From a virus, in IMG/VR virus record IMGVR_UViG_3300022871_000011, positions 1-64,000 of that record: 64,000 nt of DNA, one strand, 5' to 3'. Numbering within the stretch: position 1 is the first letter of the stretch; each line of letters opens with the position of its first letter. The notes below the pieces were generated by a model. It was not told where the DNA came from, did not search any database, and saw only the letters and a list, made by a program, of their open reading frames with translations. This document shows, in pieces, positions 49,684-57,192 of the stretch. The position numbers and the translations under genes were made by a program.

Positions 49684-51061
49684 AACAGTAATGACAGCTG
49701 AAGAGAAGCTGCACAAAGCTAAGATTAAGCTGCAGGAACTACATCCATTCTTTGCATATTTAATTATGCATATGGGTGCTACCGTTGATGAAGACTGCCC
49801 AACGATGGGTGTCGACAAAAAGGGTAACCTGTGGTACAATCCGGCGTATGTAGAATCTTTATCAGATTCCCTATTAAGAAGTTGTTTAGCACATGAGATC
49901 TCTCATGTTATCCTTGCTCATCTGGCTCGCTATCATAAAGATTGGCAGCCTGACATTGGTAACATTGCAGCAGATATCGTAGCTAATGACTTGCTTGATA
50001 CAGAGGGCTTTGAATTGGATTCCAATTGGATTGTCCCGCGTAACCATGAATATGCCTTCCAGGGTAAGAAAGGTGCCGTCGTAATTGATGACATCGATAA
50101 CAAGTCCATGGAAGAGATCTATGGTATCCTGGAAGCTAACGTCGATATGAAACCTCAGCCTAAATGTGGTACATGCAACGGAACAGGTCAGGTATCTCAG
50201 GATCCCGGAGACTCCGATGGCGAGGGTGATGGAGACGGAGACGGACAGGGTCAAGGTAACAAGCCTTGCCCACAATGTAATGGCTCAGGTAACAGTGCCC
50301 AAGGTCAAGTACCTGGTATGAAAGGTAAATCCCAGGACCAGCATAGGTTCGGAGAAGATAAGGATGAACAGTCAGACTCATTGGATAAAGATAGTGAACT
50401 ACCTGATGAGTGGAAGTTCAAAATTGCTGAAGCTGCTGCGTTCGCGAAGCAACGTGGTCGCCTATCTGGTAATCTGAGTGGCATGGTCGGTGAAATGATC
50501 GAATCAAAGGTTGATTGGCGCTCACAGCTACTGAAGTACATAAGTGCTATGCTGCCATATGATTTTACCTGGTCCAGGCCTTCTCGTAAGTCGGCTTCAC
50601 TTGGTATATATCTGCCTGCGGTTCTGAAGGAGTACCTGGAAGTCGTTGTACATATCGACACATCCGGATCTATCTGTGGTGAGACTCTTAAGGAGTTCCT
50701 AGGAGAGGTCAAGGGTATTCTGACACAGTTCGAAGCAGTTAGGATGACATTGATCATCTGTGACTGTGAGATCCACCAGGTCTATGACCTGACACCGGAC
50801 AATGTACCTGAACTCGAAGAGATGCCTATAGGAGGCCGTGGCGGTACAGCTCACAGGCCTGTCGTAGATTGGATTAATGAAAACAAACAAACAGCACGTA
50901 TCTTTATATCCCTTACGGATGGTTACAGTGACATCGAAAGTTGTTACGATGACCTCCCATTTGGCTGCGACCGTCTTATCTTATTAGATAGAGACAGCGG
51001 TGACATGGAAGCACGTATGGAGCCTTATGGAGAGGTGATCTGTTTAGGAGATCAGAGCTAA
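49676..51061 (+). CDS. VWA-domain protein with HExxH metallopeptidase-like domain
   Basis: 461 aa. N-terminal HEISHVILAHLARY (near residue 73) is a zinc HExxH motif of the DUF2201 type. Residues 160-210 hold two DnaJ-like units CGTCNGTGQ and CPQCNGSGN around an Asp/Gly-rich loop. The C-terminal VWA-like domain starts with EVVVHIDTSGSICGETL (DxSGS MIDAS) near 317 and includes ISLTDGYSD near 415. Such proteins partner with MoxR ATPases; MIDAS loops bind a substrate via a metal. Substrate unknown. Confidence 0.8.
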   Translation: MPRTVMTAEEKLHKAKIKLQELHPFFAYLIMHMGATVDEDCPTMGVDKKGNLWYNPAYVESLSDSLLRSCLAHEISHVILAHLARYHKDWQPDIGNIAADIVANDLLDTEGFELDSNWIVPRNHEYAFQGKKGAVVIDDIDNKSMEEIYGILEANVDMKPQPKCGTCNGTGQVSQDPGDSDGEGDGDGDGQGQGNKPCPQCNGSGNSAQGQVPGMKGKSQDQHRFGEDKDEQSDSLDKDSELPDEWKFKIAEAAAFAKQRGRLSGNLSGMVGEMIESKVDWRSQLLKYISAMLPYDFTWSRPSRKSASLGIYLPAVLKEYLEVVVHIDTSGSICGETLKEFLGEVKGILTQFEAVRMTLIICDCEIHQVYDLTPDNVPELEEMPIGGRGGTAHRPVVDWINENKQTARIFISLTDGYSDIESCYDDLPFGCDRLILLDRDSGDMEARMEPYGEVICLGDQS

Positions 51062-51062
51062 G

Positions 51063-51389
51063 TTGACCACGGAACCCAAAGTTCCAGTTGAAGTGGTCGG
51101 AGAGCACGAACCCGAAGGAGTCCAGGTGGCGTATTACCGTCACCCGGATGACTTCGAGGTTTTCTTCGGCGAGGAAAAAGACACAGAAGATTTATACTGT
51201 GTGGTAATTATACCTTCTAAGAATAGGAGGATATATCAAGGCAAGAAGGCTACTTACGGCTTCTATAAGTCTATGCAGACGATAGAGAAGATGATAGCAG
51301 TGCAACCATTAGTAGGGGACAAAGTAGACCGGCTTAGAGTATTTGAATTTGATAAGAAGCTGGCTGAGTCCGAACCCGGAGGTGAATAA
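51063..51389 (+). CDS. Hypothetical protein
   Basis: 108 aa, TTG start directly after the previous stop, with GGAG about 13 bases upstream. Beta-rich (EGVQVAYYRHPDDFEVFFGEE, YCVVIIPSKNRRIYQGKKA). No family recognised. Likely co-translated with the VWA protein. Confidence 0.55.
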   Translation: MTTEPKVPVEVVGEHEPEGVQVAYYRHPDDFEVFFGEEKDTEDLYCVVIIPSKNRRIYQGKKATYGFYKSMQTIEKMIAVQPLVGDKVDRLRVFEFDKKLAESEPGGE

Positions 51390-51949
51390 TGGGGTGTGAC
51401 ATCCATATTTTTATAGAAAGAGAGGTAGGGGACACATGGATACCCTTACGTAAGTATGATGCGTTCTATGCAAAGCATCCAGAGTGGGGATATGAGATAT
51501 TCTCATTGGATGGGTGGTATAGCGGTCGCAATTATGAGCTTTTCGGGATATTAGCCGCTGTAAGGCGTGAACCCGAGAACATAATAGATGTCCCAAGAGG
51601 GTTACCTGCTGATTGCTCGGAGGGGGTAAAGGAAAGGAGCGATGAATGGGGCACTGATGCCCATAGTCACTCACACTTTACACTGGCAGAGCTGGTAGCG
51701 TTCGATTGGACTAGCAATAAGATTCAAATGGAGGGAGTAGTAAGCTCTAAAGCTGCTAAAGCCTATAAGAATAAAGGTATACCGCCGACGAGGTGGTCTG
51801 CTTGGTCGGCTGACGTAAACGATGAGGAGCGGCTTGAGTGGGAGATAACCGCCGAGTCTTATTGCGCTGAGTTTATGAGTTTAATAGAGGATTTAAAAAC
51901 ACTGGGTAACCCAGATAAAGTTCGAATCGTGTTTTGGTTCGATAATTAG
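51389..51949 (+). CDS. Conserved phage protein, MGCDIH family
   Basis: 186 aa, GGAGG upstream. Opens with MGCDIHIFIEREVGDTW and has SGRNYELFGILAAVRRE, VPRGLPADCSEGVKE, DAHSHSHFTLAEL and a final VRIVFWFDN. This is the recognisable order of a widespread phage protein of unknown function, with conserved Cys, Asp and His at the N-terminus and a central HSxS that could bind a metal. Neighbours do not reveal its role. Confidence 0.7.
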   Translation: MGCDIHIFIEREVGDTWIPLRKYDAFYAKHPEWGYEIFSLDGWYSGRNYELFGILAAVRREPENIIDVPRGLPADCSEGVKERSDEWGTDAHSHSHFTLAELVAFDWTSNKIQMEGVVSSKAAKAYKNKGIPPTRWSAWSADVNDEERLEWEITAESYCAEFMSLIEDLKTLGNPDKVRIVFWFDN

Positions 51950-51965
51950 GAGGTATGAGTACTTA

Positions 51966-53126
51966 ATGGCTCGTTATTTTGGTAATTTTATAAGTAGGAT
52001 ACCCTTTCTGCGTGAAGCAGAGAGTGATTTGCGCCTACTAGTGTCCAAAGGAAATCTAGTAGCTGGATTAATTTATCCGTTGCTGGGCTGGGCATATAAT
52101 AAGGAACATTTTATAGGAGTATTCGAGACTGACCTAGGGGTCAACTGTTTCGAGATCACTTCGAAGGACAGCGAGAAGAAAAAGAATCTTAATAAATATG
52201 ATCTTGTACAGACTGCTGTAGAACTAGGTCAAGTAGCCACTACAGGCTATAATGGACCAACATCATTTTGTCAACTTAATATACAACAGGTACCATATGA
52301 TTTATTCCTTGATGCCGAGGCAACGGCTGACTTCGACGGCTACTTTATAAATAAGAAGCGCGTAGAGAAGATTGTAGCCAGGAATAAAAAGAGATGTGAT
52401 ACAATAGTCAAGGACTTTAATATACTTGCACAGACAGGCACACAGTGCTTTGATCTGGATAAGAGCCGTAACGGTTATGGGAGCCACGGTATGACAATAT
52501 TATCGCCTTTTCATATACTGTTACAACACAAGGAATACCCACACGTACTGTATAATATCGCATCACCGGATATGCTGTATAAGCAACCGCAGCTTGAACT
52601 GCTGCAGGCTTTTACTAAGGATAAGTCACCCTCCTCCAAGTTTATGGCAATGGTTGAGGACAAGCGTTTAATGCTTCAGTATGATGATCCTATAACATCA
52701 GGTGATGATGGTTACTATCATTCGTCAGACCTGAATGGTACGACTACATATGGTATACCACTAGATGCGGCTGCTATACATGATATAGTTAAGCCTATAT
52801 ACAGGACTATGTTTTCAAATATAACTCCTTCTCGGAAGCCCGTGGTGGCATTGCCATCATATTGGAGGCGCTTATCGTTTCTGTCCCGATTTAAGAATGA
52901 ACGGCTCGCGGGGTCCCAGATACAACTGGATAGTAACCGCATGTTCCGAACTTCTACATCAGGCGAAGAGGCATCTACTGTTGCCACAGAATTCCTTAAA
53001 AGGGTAGACGAAGGTAAGCTTGGAACACCTGACTGCGTCGTCCTAGACGATAGCATCAACGTGGATGAGCTAATAGACGAGTGTCGCATCTATGAATTAA
53101 CAGGTGCACTTGGAGGTATAGGATGA
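51966..53126 (+). CDS. Hypothetical protein
   Basis: 386 aa. AGGAGG lies 13 bases before the ATG. No recognised motif. Contains RIPFLREAESDLRLLVSKGN, SHGMTILSPFHILLQHKEYPH, and RRLSFLSRFKNERLAGSQIQ. Its last codons overlap the next start. It opens a four-gene translationally coupled run (to 55205). Confidence 0.55.
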   Translation: MARYFGNFISRIPFLREAESDLRLLVSKGNLVAGLIYPLLGWAYNKEHFIGVFETDLGVNCFEITSKDSEKKKNLNKYDLVQTAVELGQVATTGYNGPTSFCQLNIQQVPYDLFLDAEATADFDGYFINKKRVEKIVARNKKRCDTIVKDFNILAQTGTQCFDLDKSRNGYGSHGMTILSPFHILLQHKEYPHVLYNIASPDMLYKQPQLELLQAFTKDKSPSSKFMAMVEDKRLMLQYDDPITSGDDGYYHSSDLNGTTTYGIPLDAAAIHDIVKPIYRTMFSNITPSRKPVVALPSYWRRLSFLSRFKNERLAGSQIQLDSNRMFRTSTSGEEASTVATEFLKRVDEGKLGTPDCVVLDDSINVDELIDECRIYELTGALGGIG

Positions 53127-54040
53127 AACTAGACGATGTATTAAAAGTATTGAACATTGACCTGAATAATCATTATTTAGGCAATAAGTGTTCAGTTATG
53201 ACAACCTACTATGATAAGATCGATGTGCTGGCATACTGTCAGACTTACACCGATGCTATGATCATATTCGTTAGAGGCTCAAGAGCATGTGCTTTCCTTT
53301 TACGAATGATACCCACACCGGGTAGCATGCATGATGGCTTTCAGCCAATCACAGCTGGCGTATCATCCAGTTGGTGTATAGACATAGGTAGGATGACTAT
53401 TAAAAAGAAAGAAGACATAGAGGCTATCTTGACGCATATGAGACGGGTTGGAGATCATCCACTCGGTACGTGCTTTGAAGAAGACTATGCAGAAGAGAAG
53501 CTATATGCAGAGGGTAAGATTATGCCTAAGAAGAAATTCCTAGGTGAGGTCGTACTTAAGAGGTGGTCAAAAGCTCACCCGAGGAAATCAGGAAATTTAT
53601 ATGAACCACTGACACCTGTTAGACATACCGGTGACCCTTTCCCTTTTGATAGGGCAAGCAACTCAAGAGGTGGAAACAGAGAAAACACCCAGTTGTATGG
53701 ATTCTTTCTATGTAAGAACGGTAACGTAATCGTATATGAGAGGTATGGTAGCTACGGCGGCAATACTTATACAAAGGCGGTTACTGGTGATGAGTTTCCA
53801 CAAGGCCCGGGCACTATGGTTAATCTGCATAATGCATTGATAGCCTATGAACGAGCAGCAGAAGGACAGCTATTCTGCAATATTGACAGATGGCATGAGA
53901 ATATATACGAAGCCACTAAGAGCTTCGAACTACCGGATGAGGCATATGATAAATTCCGTACCCAGGTTCTATGCAAAGAACTTGATGGTGCACACAGCAC
54001 ATATATGCCTAAAGAAACATATTGGATACCTAAGCAATAA
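53123..54040 (+). CDS. Hypothetical protein
   Basis: 305 aa, GGAGG upstream, ATGA overlap. Alpha/beta composition with DAMIIFVRGSRACAFLLRMI, SWCIDIGRMTIKKKEDIEAI and ENTQLYGFFLCKNGNVIVYERYG split by loops. I do not recognise the family. Coupled to the glycosylase-like gene downstream. Confidence 0.55.
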   Translation: MKLDDVLKVLNIDLNNHYLGNKCSVMTTYYDKIDVLAYCQTYTDAMIIFVRGSRACAFLLRMIPTPGSMHDGFQPITAGVSSSWCIDIGRMTIKKKEDIEAILTHMRRVGDHPLGTCFEEDYAEEKLYAEGKIMPKKKFLGEVVLKRWSKAHPRKSGNLYEPLTPVRHTGDPFPFDRASNSRGGNRENTQLYGFFLCKNGNVIVYERYGSYGGNTYTKAVTGDEFPQGPGTMVNLHNALIAYERAAEGQLFCNIDRWHENIYEATKSFELPDEAYDKFRTQVLCKELDGAHSTYMPKETYWIPKQ

Positions 54041-54705
54041 TGAAAAGAGTCTTAAAAGACTCTCTCAGCAAAGCGTTCGACTCAATACAGGACGACAGGT
54101 ATCAAGAATATCTCCAACACTTCATGGCCATAGCGCCACAGGACAGTGAAGAGGTATTCAAGCGATTTTTGTTCAGCTTCCTTAGTGTCCAGATCAACTG
54201 GGAACTAAATGTTAAGCTGTACCAGGAACTAGAGAATTACGATTGGTCACGTGGTGAGGAACCCATTAAACAGCTCTTCATAAAAGAGGGTGTAGGCTTC
54301 CAGAATACCAGGCCGCGATTTATACATGACTTCGCAACGAAGTTCCATGAGGACTCTAAGCCCCTTCTAAGAGGTGAAGAGACCTGGCAGGCGTATAGAG
54401 CACGCCTCAATAGGACAGTATGCGGCCTCGCAATAGCGAAGCTTAGCTTTACTGCCGAGATGTACTCGCCTGACCAATCCAGCATCGTATGCCTTGATAG
54501 GCATATGCTGAGGGAAGTCTTTCTCATAGAGAAGACTAAGTATGGGATCAGTTGCAACGTTACGAACTATAAGAAATATGAGCAGATGTGGGTAAAGGAA
54601 AGCCAGGCACGGGGCATGGCACCTGCAATTGCTAGGTTACTATACTGGGATCAGTACATGGGTTATGAAGATAGCTTGTTCTGGTCCAAGGTGTTTGTTG
54701 AATGA
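54040..54705 (+). CDS. Helical phage protein, possibly HhH-GPD glycosylase-like
   Basis: 221 aa. All-helical. GLAIAKLSFTAEMYSPDQSS followed by IVCLDRHMLREVF resembles the G-x-x-KA-x-F...[VI]-x-C-[IL]-D-x-H segment of HhH-GPD-like proteins found in phages, in which the Asp is catalytic in base excision. The helix-hairpin-helix itself is not clear, so this is a tentative call. Overlaps both neighbours. Confidence 0.45.
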   Translation: MKRVLKDSLSKAFDSIQDDRYQEYLQHFMAIAPQDSEEVFKRFLFSFLSVQINWELNVKLYQELENYDWSRGEEPIKQLFIKEGVGFQNTRPRFIHDFATKFHEDSKPLLRGEETWQAYRARLNRTVCGLAIAKLSFTAEMYSPDQSSIVCLDRHMLREVFLIEKTKYGISCNVTNYKKYEQMWVKESQARGMAPAIARLLYWDQYMGYEDSLFWSKVFVE

Positions 54706-55205
54706 GTAGAGAGAACTATCTCGAAACAAGCGGCACCTATAGGGCAATGCCTTATTGGGTTGTCGTTTCTCCCACTATGGGATATAGATGTGGCTACGTC
54801 GGTATACCCGACTGCATACATACTAAGTGGAATGAACTAGCCACTATCGAGGAAGATGGTGAGGAGTTAGCAGGTACAGATCATATATACGAAGCAGGCA
54901 TAAACTGCCATGGTGGTGTCACATTCGAAACACAAATGAAAGGTGATGCAGATTGGTACGAATGCTTTGAGGGTATGATGATAGGCTTTGACTGCGCACA
55001 TGCGTGGGATGGCACTGACCCTGAACTGTTAAGTGACAACGGTCTGGAACTAGGACACAGAATGAAGGGTGAAGTACGTACCAAGGACTTCTGTATAGCA
55101 GAATGTGAGAGCATCATTGACCAGCTATGGAGCGGGCCAAGTGGAGATGAGATGAAAGGTGTACTCACAGAACTTGAGTATCAATTAAAAAAGGAGAATA
55201 TCTAA
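54702..55205 (+). CDS. Conserved phage hypothetical protein
   Basis: 167 aa, ATGA overlap. PYWVVVSPTMGYRCGYVGIP at residue 17, GINCHGGVTFE and MIGFDCAHAWDGTDPE form a pattern I associate with a conserved phage family (RCGYVxxP ... HGGxT ... GFDCAH). Conserved Cys, His and Asp suggest metal binding or hydrolase activity, unproven. Its stop codon lies within the palindrome at 55201-55214. Confidence 0.6.
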   Translation: MSRENYLETSGTYRAMPYWVVVSPTMGYRCGYVGIPDCIHTKWNELATIEEDGEELAGTDHIYEAGINCHGGVTFETQMKGDADWYECFEGMMIGFDCAHAWDGTDPELLSDNGLELGHRMKGEVRTKDFCIAECESIIDQLWSGPSGDEMKGVLTELEYQLKKENI

Positions 55206-55214
55206 CGCGTTAGA
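55201..55214. promoter_or_regulatory. 14-bp palindrome, second copy of the 24148 site
   Basis: TCTAACGCGTTAGA, with the following C also shared with the site at 24148-24163. It overlaps the stop codon of the preceding gene and lies eight bases before the next ATG at 55223, so a bound protein would sit directly ahead of the methyltransferase gene. Confidence 0.55.
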
Positions 55215-55222
55215 CTATTTAA

Positions 55223-55756
55223 ATGAGTAGAGAACTATTAAATGATAAGTACTGCGTAAGATGCGGTAAAACGAGTGCCACACCATACCTGCAGAAATAC
55301 ACCTATCTCTTTACAGAGAAGGAGGGCTGGCAGGGACAGAAAATAGTGGACATTGGGTGTGGTAACGGACGTAATAGCGAGCACATGAAAGCAGTAGGGT
55401 TCACAGATGTAAACCCGTTGGACATGAAGCCCGACTACGGCGTTGCCATGACACTGGGTGAGGATAAGATGCCCATAGCAGACGGGTCAGCTGATATTAT
55501 ATTAGCCAACTACGTCCTTATGTTCCTGAATCATCGGGAATTTAATCAGGTAATAGATGAAATCAAACGAATAGCAGCCCCGGGTGCATACTTAATGTAT
55601 GAGCTCTACGCTGCTAAAGATAGCCACTGTCCAACCAAACATGAGCTCATCCAATGCAGAGACGGCGTAGCCGCCAAGCTAGGATGGACTAAGGTACGGT
55701 ATGCACAGGAACATTGTATCCTAAAGAATAACAATCGGGTAGACGCCTGGTCCTAG
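55223..55756 (+). CDS. Class I SAM-dependent methyltransferase
   Basis: 177 aa. CVRCGKTSATPYL at the N-terminus is a Cys pair; IVDIGCGNGRNSEHMKAVG near residue 42 is motif I, and ADIILANYVLMFLNH near 90 the motif II region. Type 11-like, so a small-molecule, sugar or protein substrate is more probable than DNA. The N-terminus MSRELLN resembles the MSRENYL start of the gene before it. It lies right after a palindromic site. Confidence 0.75.
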   Translation: MSRELLNDKYCVRCGKTSATPYLQKYTYLFTEKEGWQGQKIVDIGCGNGRNSEHMKAVGFTDVNPLDMKPDYGVAMTLGEDKMPIADGSADIILANYVLMFLNHREFNQVIDEIKRIAAPGAYLMYELYAAKDSHCPTKHELIQCRDGVAAKLGWTKVRYAQEHCILKNNNRVDAWS

Positions 55757-55767
55757 GAGGACAACGA

Positions 55768-55809
55768 ATGAAAATGCTTGTATATTATATATGGAGTCAA
55801 GCACCTTAA
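55768..55809 (+). CDS. Possible 13-residue peptide
   Basis: AGGAGG precedes an ATG that opens 13 codons (MKMLVYYIWSQAP). The strong ribosome binding site and position in the gap before 55822 suggest either a real micropeptide or a leader that couples translation of the next gene. No further support. Confidence 0.3.
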   Translation: MKMLVYYIWSQAP

Positions 55810-55821
55810 CACAGGATTAGT

Positions 55822-56172
55822 ATGATCTTCGAAGACATCGATAAAGCCGGCGCCGCATTCACTATGGCATTTGATTACATGGAATGGATATGGACCGACG
55901 ATGACGGGCATTCTTTTAGGCCCCGCTTAGATGACGTAATACATACGCTTGTTAATATGAGAGACTCCCTACTGGACGACGATGGTAAGCATGACTTCAT
56001 CAAGTCACAGGGTCTTATGGTAGATGTAACAGACAGTGGTACCATAGTGTACAGGCTTGAGCCTGATTTAGAGCATGCATATAGATTACTGCACTCTAAC
56101 AACACCGGTGCTAAGTTTGAATGGTTCGGAGAACGCGAAGATGATGTAGATGATTTCCCTTGGGAGAAATAA
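55822..56172 (+). CDS. Hypothetical acidic protein
   Basis: 116 aa, AGGA upstream. Acidic, with Trp-rich MAFDYMEWIWTDDDGHSF and a tail GEREDDVDDFPWEK. No family recognised. Ends at a hairpin at 56175-56202. Confidence 0.55.
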   Translation: MIFEDIDKAGAAFTMAFDYMEWIWTDDDGHSFRPRLDDVIHTLVNMRDSLLDDDGKHDFIKSQGLMVDVTDSGTIVYRLEPDLEHAYRLLHSNNTGAKFEWFGEREDDVDDFPWEK

Positions 56173-56174
56173 GA

Positions 56175-56202
56175 AAGCCCCGGTGTGGACGACCAGGGGC
56201 TT
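56175..56202 (+). terminator. GC hairpin, likely terminator
   Basis: AAGCCCC (56175-56181) pairs with GGGGCTT (56196-56202), with GGT/ACC extending the stem. It comes three bases after the stop codon. No T-run follows on this strand. Confidence 0.6.
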
Positions 56203-56426
56203 AAAGAGAGAGGAGTAACGTGTAATGAAACACGTACTTGTTGAGTGTCTCCCATACATTACCACCATATGTTGTGGTTATCAAACTACTATACGTAGTA
56301 TAGTTCAATTTTTATGCTCTAAATATCTTCAAAATAGGCTGGAAATGACCACTTTATTGTGGCATTATATACTAGAAAGAAGTACTAGCTGCTATTTTTT
56401 TAACCCTTAACACAAAGGAGACGATT
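56203..56426 (+). other. Intergenic region with promoter-like 17-mer
   Basis: About 220 bases without a credible gene. Holds an AACCACAACATATGG-type inverted stretch near 56255-56280, TCTAAATATC near 56318, AAAATAGGC at 56332, and the 17-mer shared with 8714-8730 at 56361-56377, about 50 bases before the GTG start at 56427. Confidence 0.5.
56361..56377 (+). promoter_or_regulatory. 17-mer shared with 8714-8730
   Basis: GGCATTATATACTAGAA, identical to the copy at 8714, again downstream of AAAATAGGC. Here it precedes a rightward small gene, consistent with a promoter -10 region or a regulator site. Confidence 0.45.
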
Positions 56427-56576
56427 GTGAGCAATGACAAATTGAGGAAACATGCCGAAAGGCTACGGTCCAAACTGGAGAGACCTAAGGATCTATCCAG
56501 CTCAGACTATTATTACACACTTCACGAAGCGAAATGTGTAGCAAGACAAATTAAGAGAAGTAATCGAAGGGGGTGA
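56427..56576 (+). CDS. Small basic protein
   Basis: 49 aa, GTG start with AAAGGAG upstream (AAGGAG ends about six bases before). Strongly basic helical peptide (LRKHAERLRSKLERPKD, RQIKRSNRRG) likely to bind nucleic acid. The end overlaps the convergent LAGLIDADG gene by 26 bases. Function unknown. Confidence 0.5.
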   Translation: MSNDKLRKHAERLRSKLERPKDLSSSDYYYTLHEAKCVARQIKRSNRRG

Positions 56577-56967
56577 AAAACTCATCCTCCATTTGAGCAC
56601 GAAGACCTAGTTGCTGTTTAGAATACTTACCATTACGGGGAGTACTTTTTAAATAGTATTTTAAAATGATAGACATCCTGTGTTTTTTACTTCTCTCTTT
56701 GATATAAGGGAAGAGAAGTACACAGGCATTATAAGCTCGCCTGTGGGAGATAGACCACACAAAGGCAGGCTTATGGTGTGCTTGATATGTTTTTTGTGTT
56801 CTTATGCAGCCCCCAAAGTGCTCTGCAAGGAATTCTAAAAGACCTCTATCTGTGTTAGTCATGGATATTATTACTGTCTTGTTGCTCTCGGCACTGCGGC
56901 GCATGAATGTTATTGTTCCCTCGCCGTCAAAAAGACCAGCAGCATATGCTAGTTCTATCTTTTTCAT
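56551..56967 (-). CDS. Free-standing single-motif LAGLIDADG endonuclease
   Basis: 138 aa, leftward, opposite to surrounding genes. LAYAAGLFDGEGTITF near residue 6 is a LAGLIDADG helix with the acidic residue (G-E-G variant), followed by SMTNTDRGLLEFLAEHFGG and a WSISHRRAYNACVLL core as in the LAGLIDADG_1 family; one motif per chain means it acts as a homodimer. GGAG lies upstream of the start. It lies just before tRNA-like RNA 4 and a CCA-adding enzyme, which may be near its target or an insertion site. Confidence 0.8.
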   Translation of the reverse strand: MKKIELAYAAGLFDGEGTITFMRRSAESNKTVIISMTNTDRGLLEFLAEHFGGCIRTQKTYQAHHKPAFVWSISHRRAYNACVLLFPYIKERSKKHRMSIILKYYLKSTPRNGKYSKQQLGLRAQMEDEFFTPFDYFS

Positions 56968-57001
56968 AACTTATATTCTCCTTTATATTATTGGACCATG
57001 G

Positions 57002-57007
57002 TATAAT
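57002..57007 (+). promoter_or_regulatory. Possible -10 box (TATAAT)
   Basis: A consensus TATAAT lies 17 bases before the 5' end of tRNA-like RNA 4, in the divergent gap after the leftward LAGLIDADG gene. No clear -35 box at the standard distance. Confidence 0.4.
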
Positions 57008-57023
57008 ACAAAGGATTACTTGA

Positions 57024-57158
57024 GGGGGCGAAGCGAATCGATTGCTTAGCGAGCAAGTTATCCGGCGTGGTAGCCCACACGGACAAATGCTTTAGACGTA
57101 ACCGTGGATGACCCAAGCGTTAATCAAGACCAGGGCTCGCAGCCCTGCGCCTCCACCA
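57024..57158 (+). ncRNA. tRNA- or tmRNA-like RNA 4 with encoded CCA
   Basis: GGGGGCG (57024-57030) pairs with CGCCTCC (57148-57154), then A and CCA. Directly before it CAGGG-CTCGCAG-CCCTG (57131-57147) occupies the T-arm position but lacks TTCGA. TCCG-x2-GTGG...CCAC-x-CGGA (57061-57083) is a long hairpin. The outer pair GGGGGCG/CGCCTCCACCA is the classic terminal helix of tmRNAs, but 135 bases is far too short for one and no convincing tag reading frame is seen. A TATAAT at 57002-57007 sits just upstream as a possible promoter. It ends 35 bases before the CCA-adding enzyme gene. Confidence 0.45.
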
Positions 57159-57192
57159 ACACCTCCAACCACTAACTATGAAAGGATATATT

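Noticed and set aside
57089-57110. tmRNA tag reading frame in RNA 4
   Set aside because: A GCA-started short frame can be drawn, but it does not end in an ALAA-like degron and the RNA is far too short.
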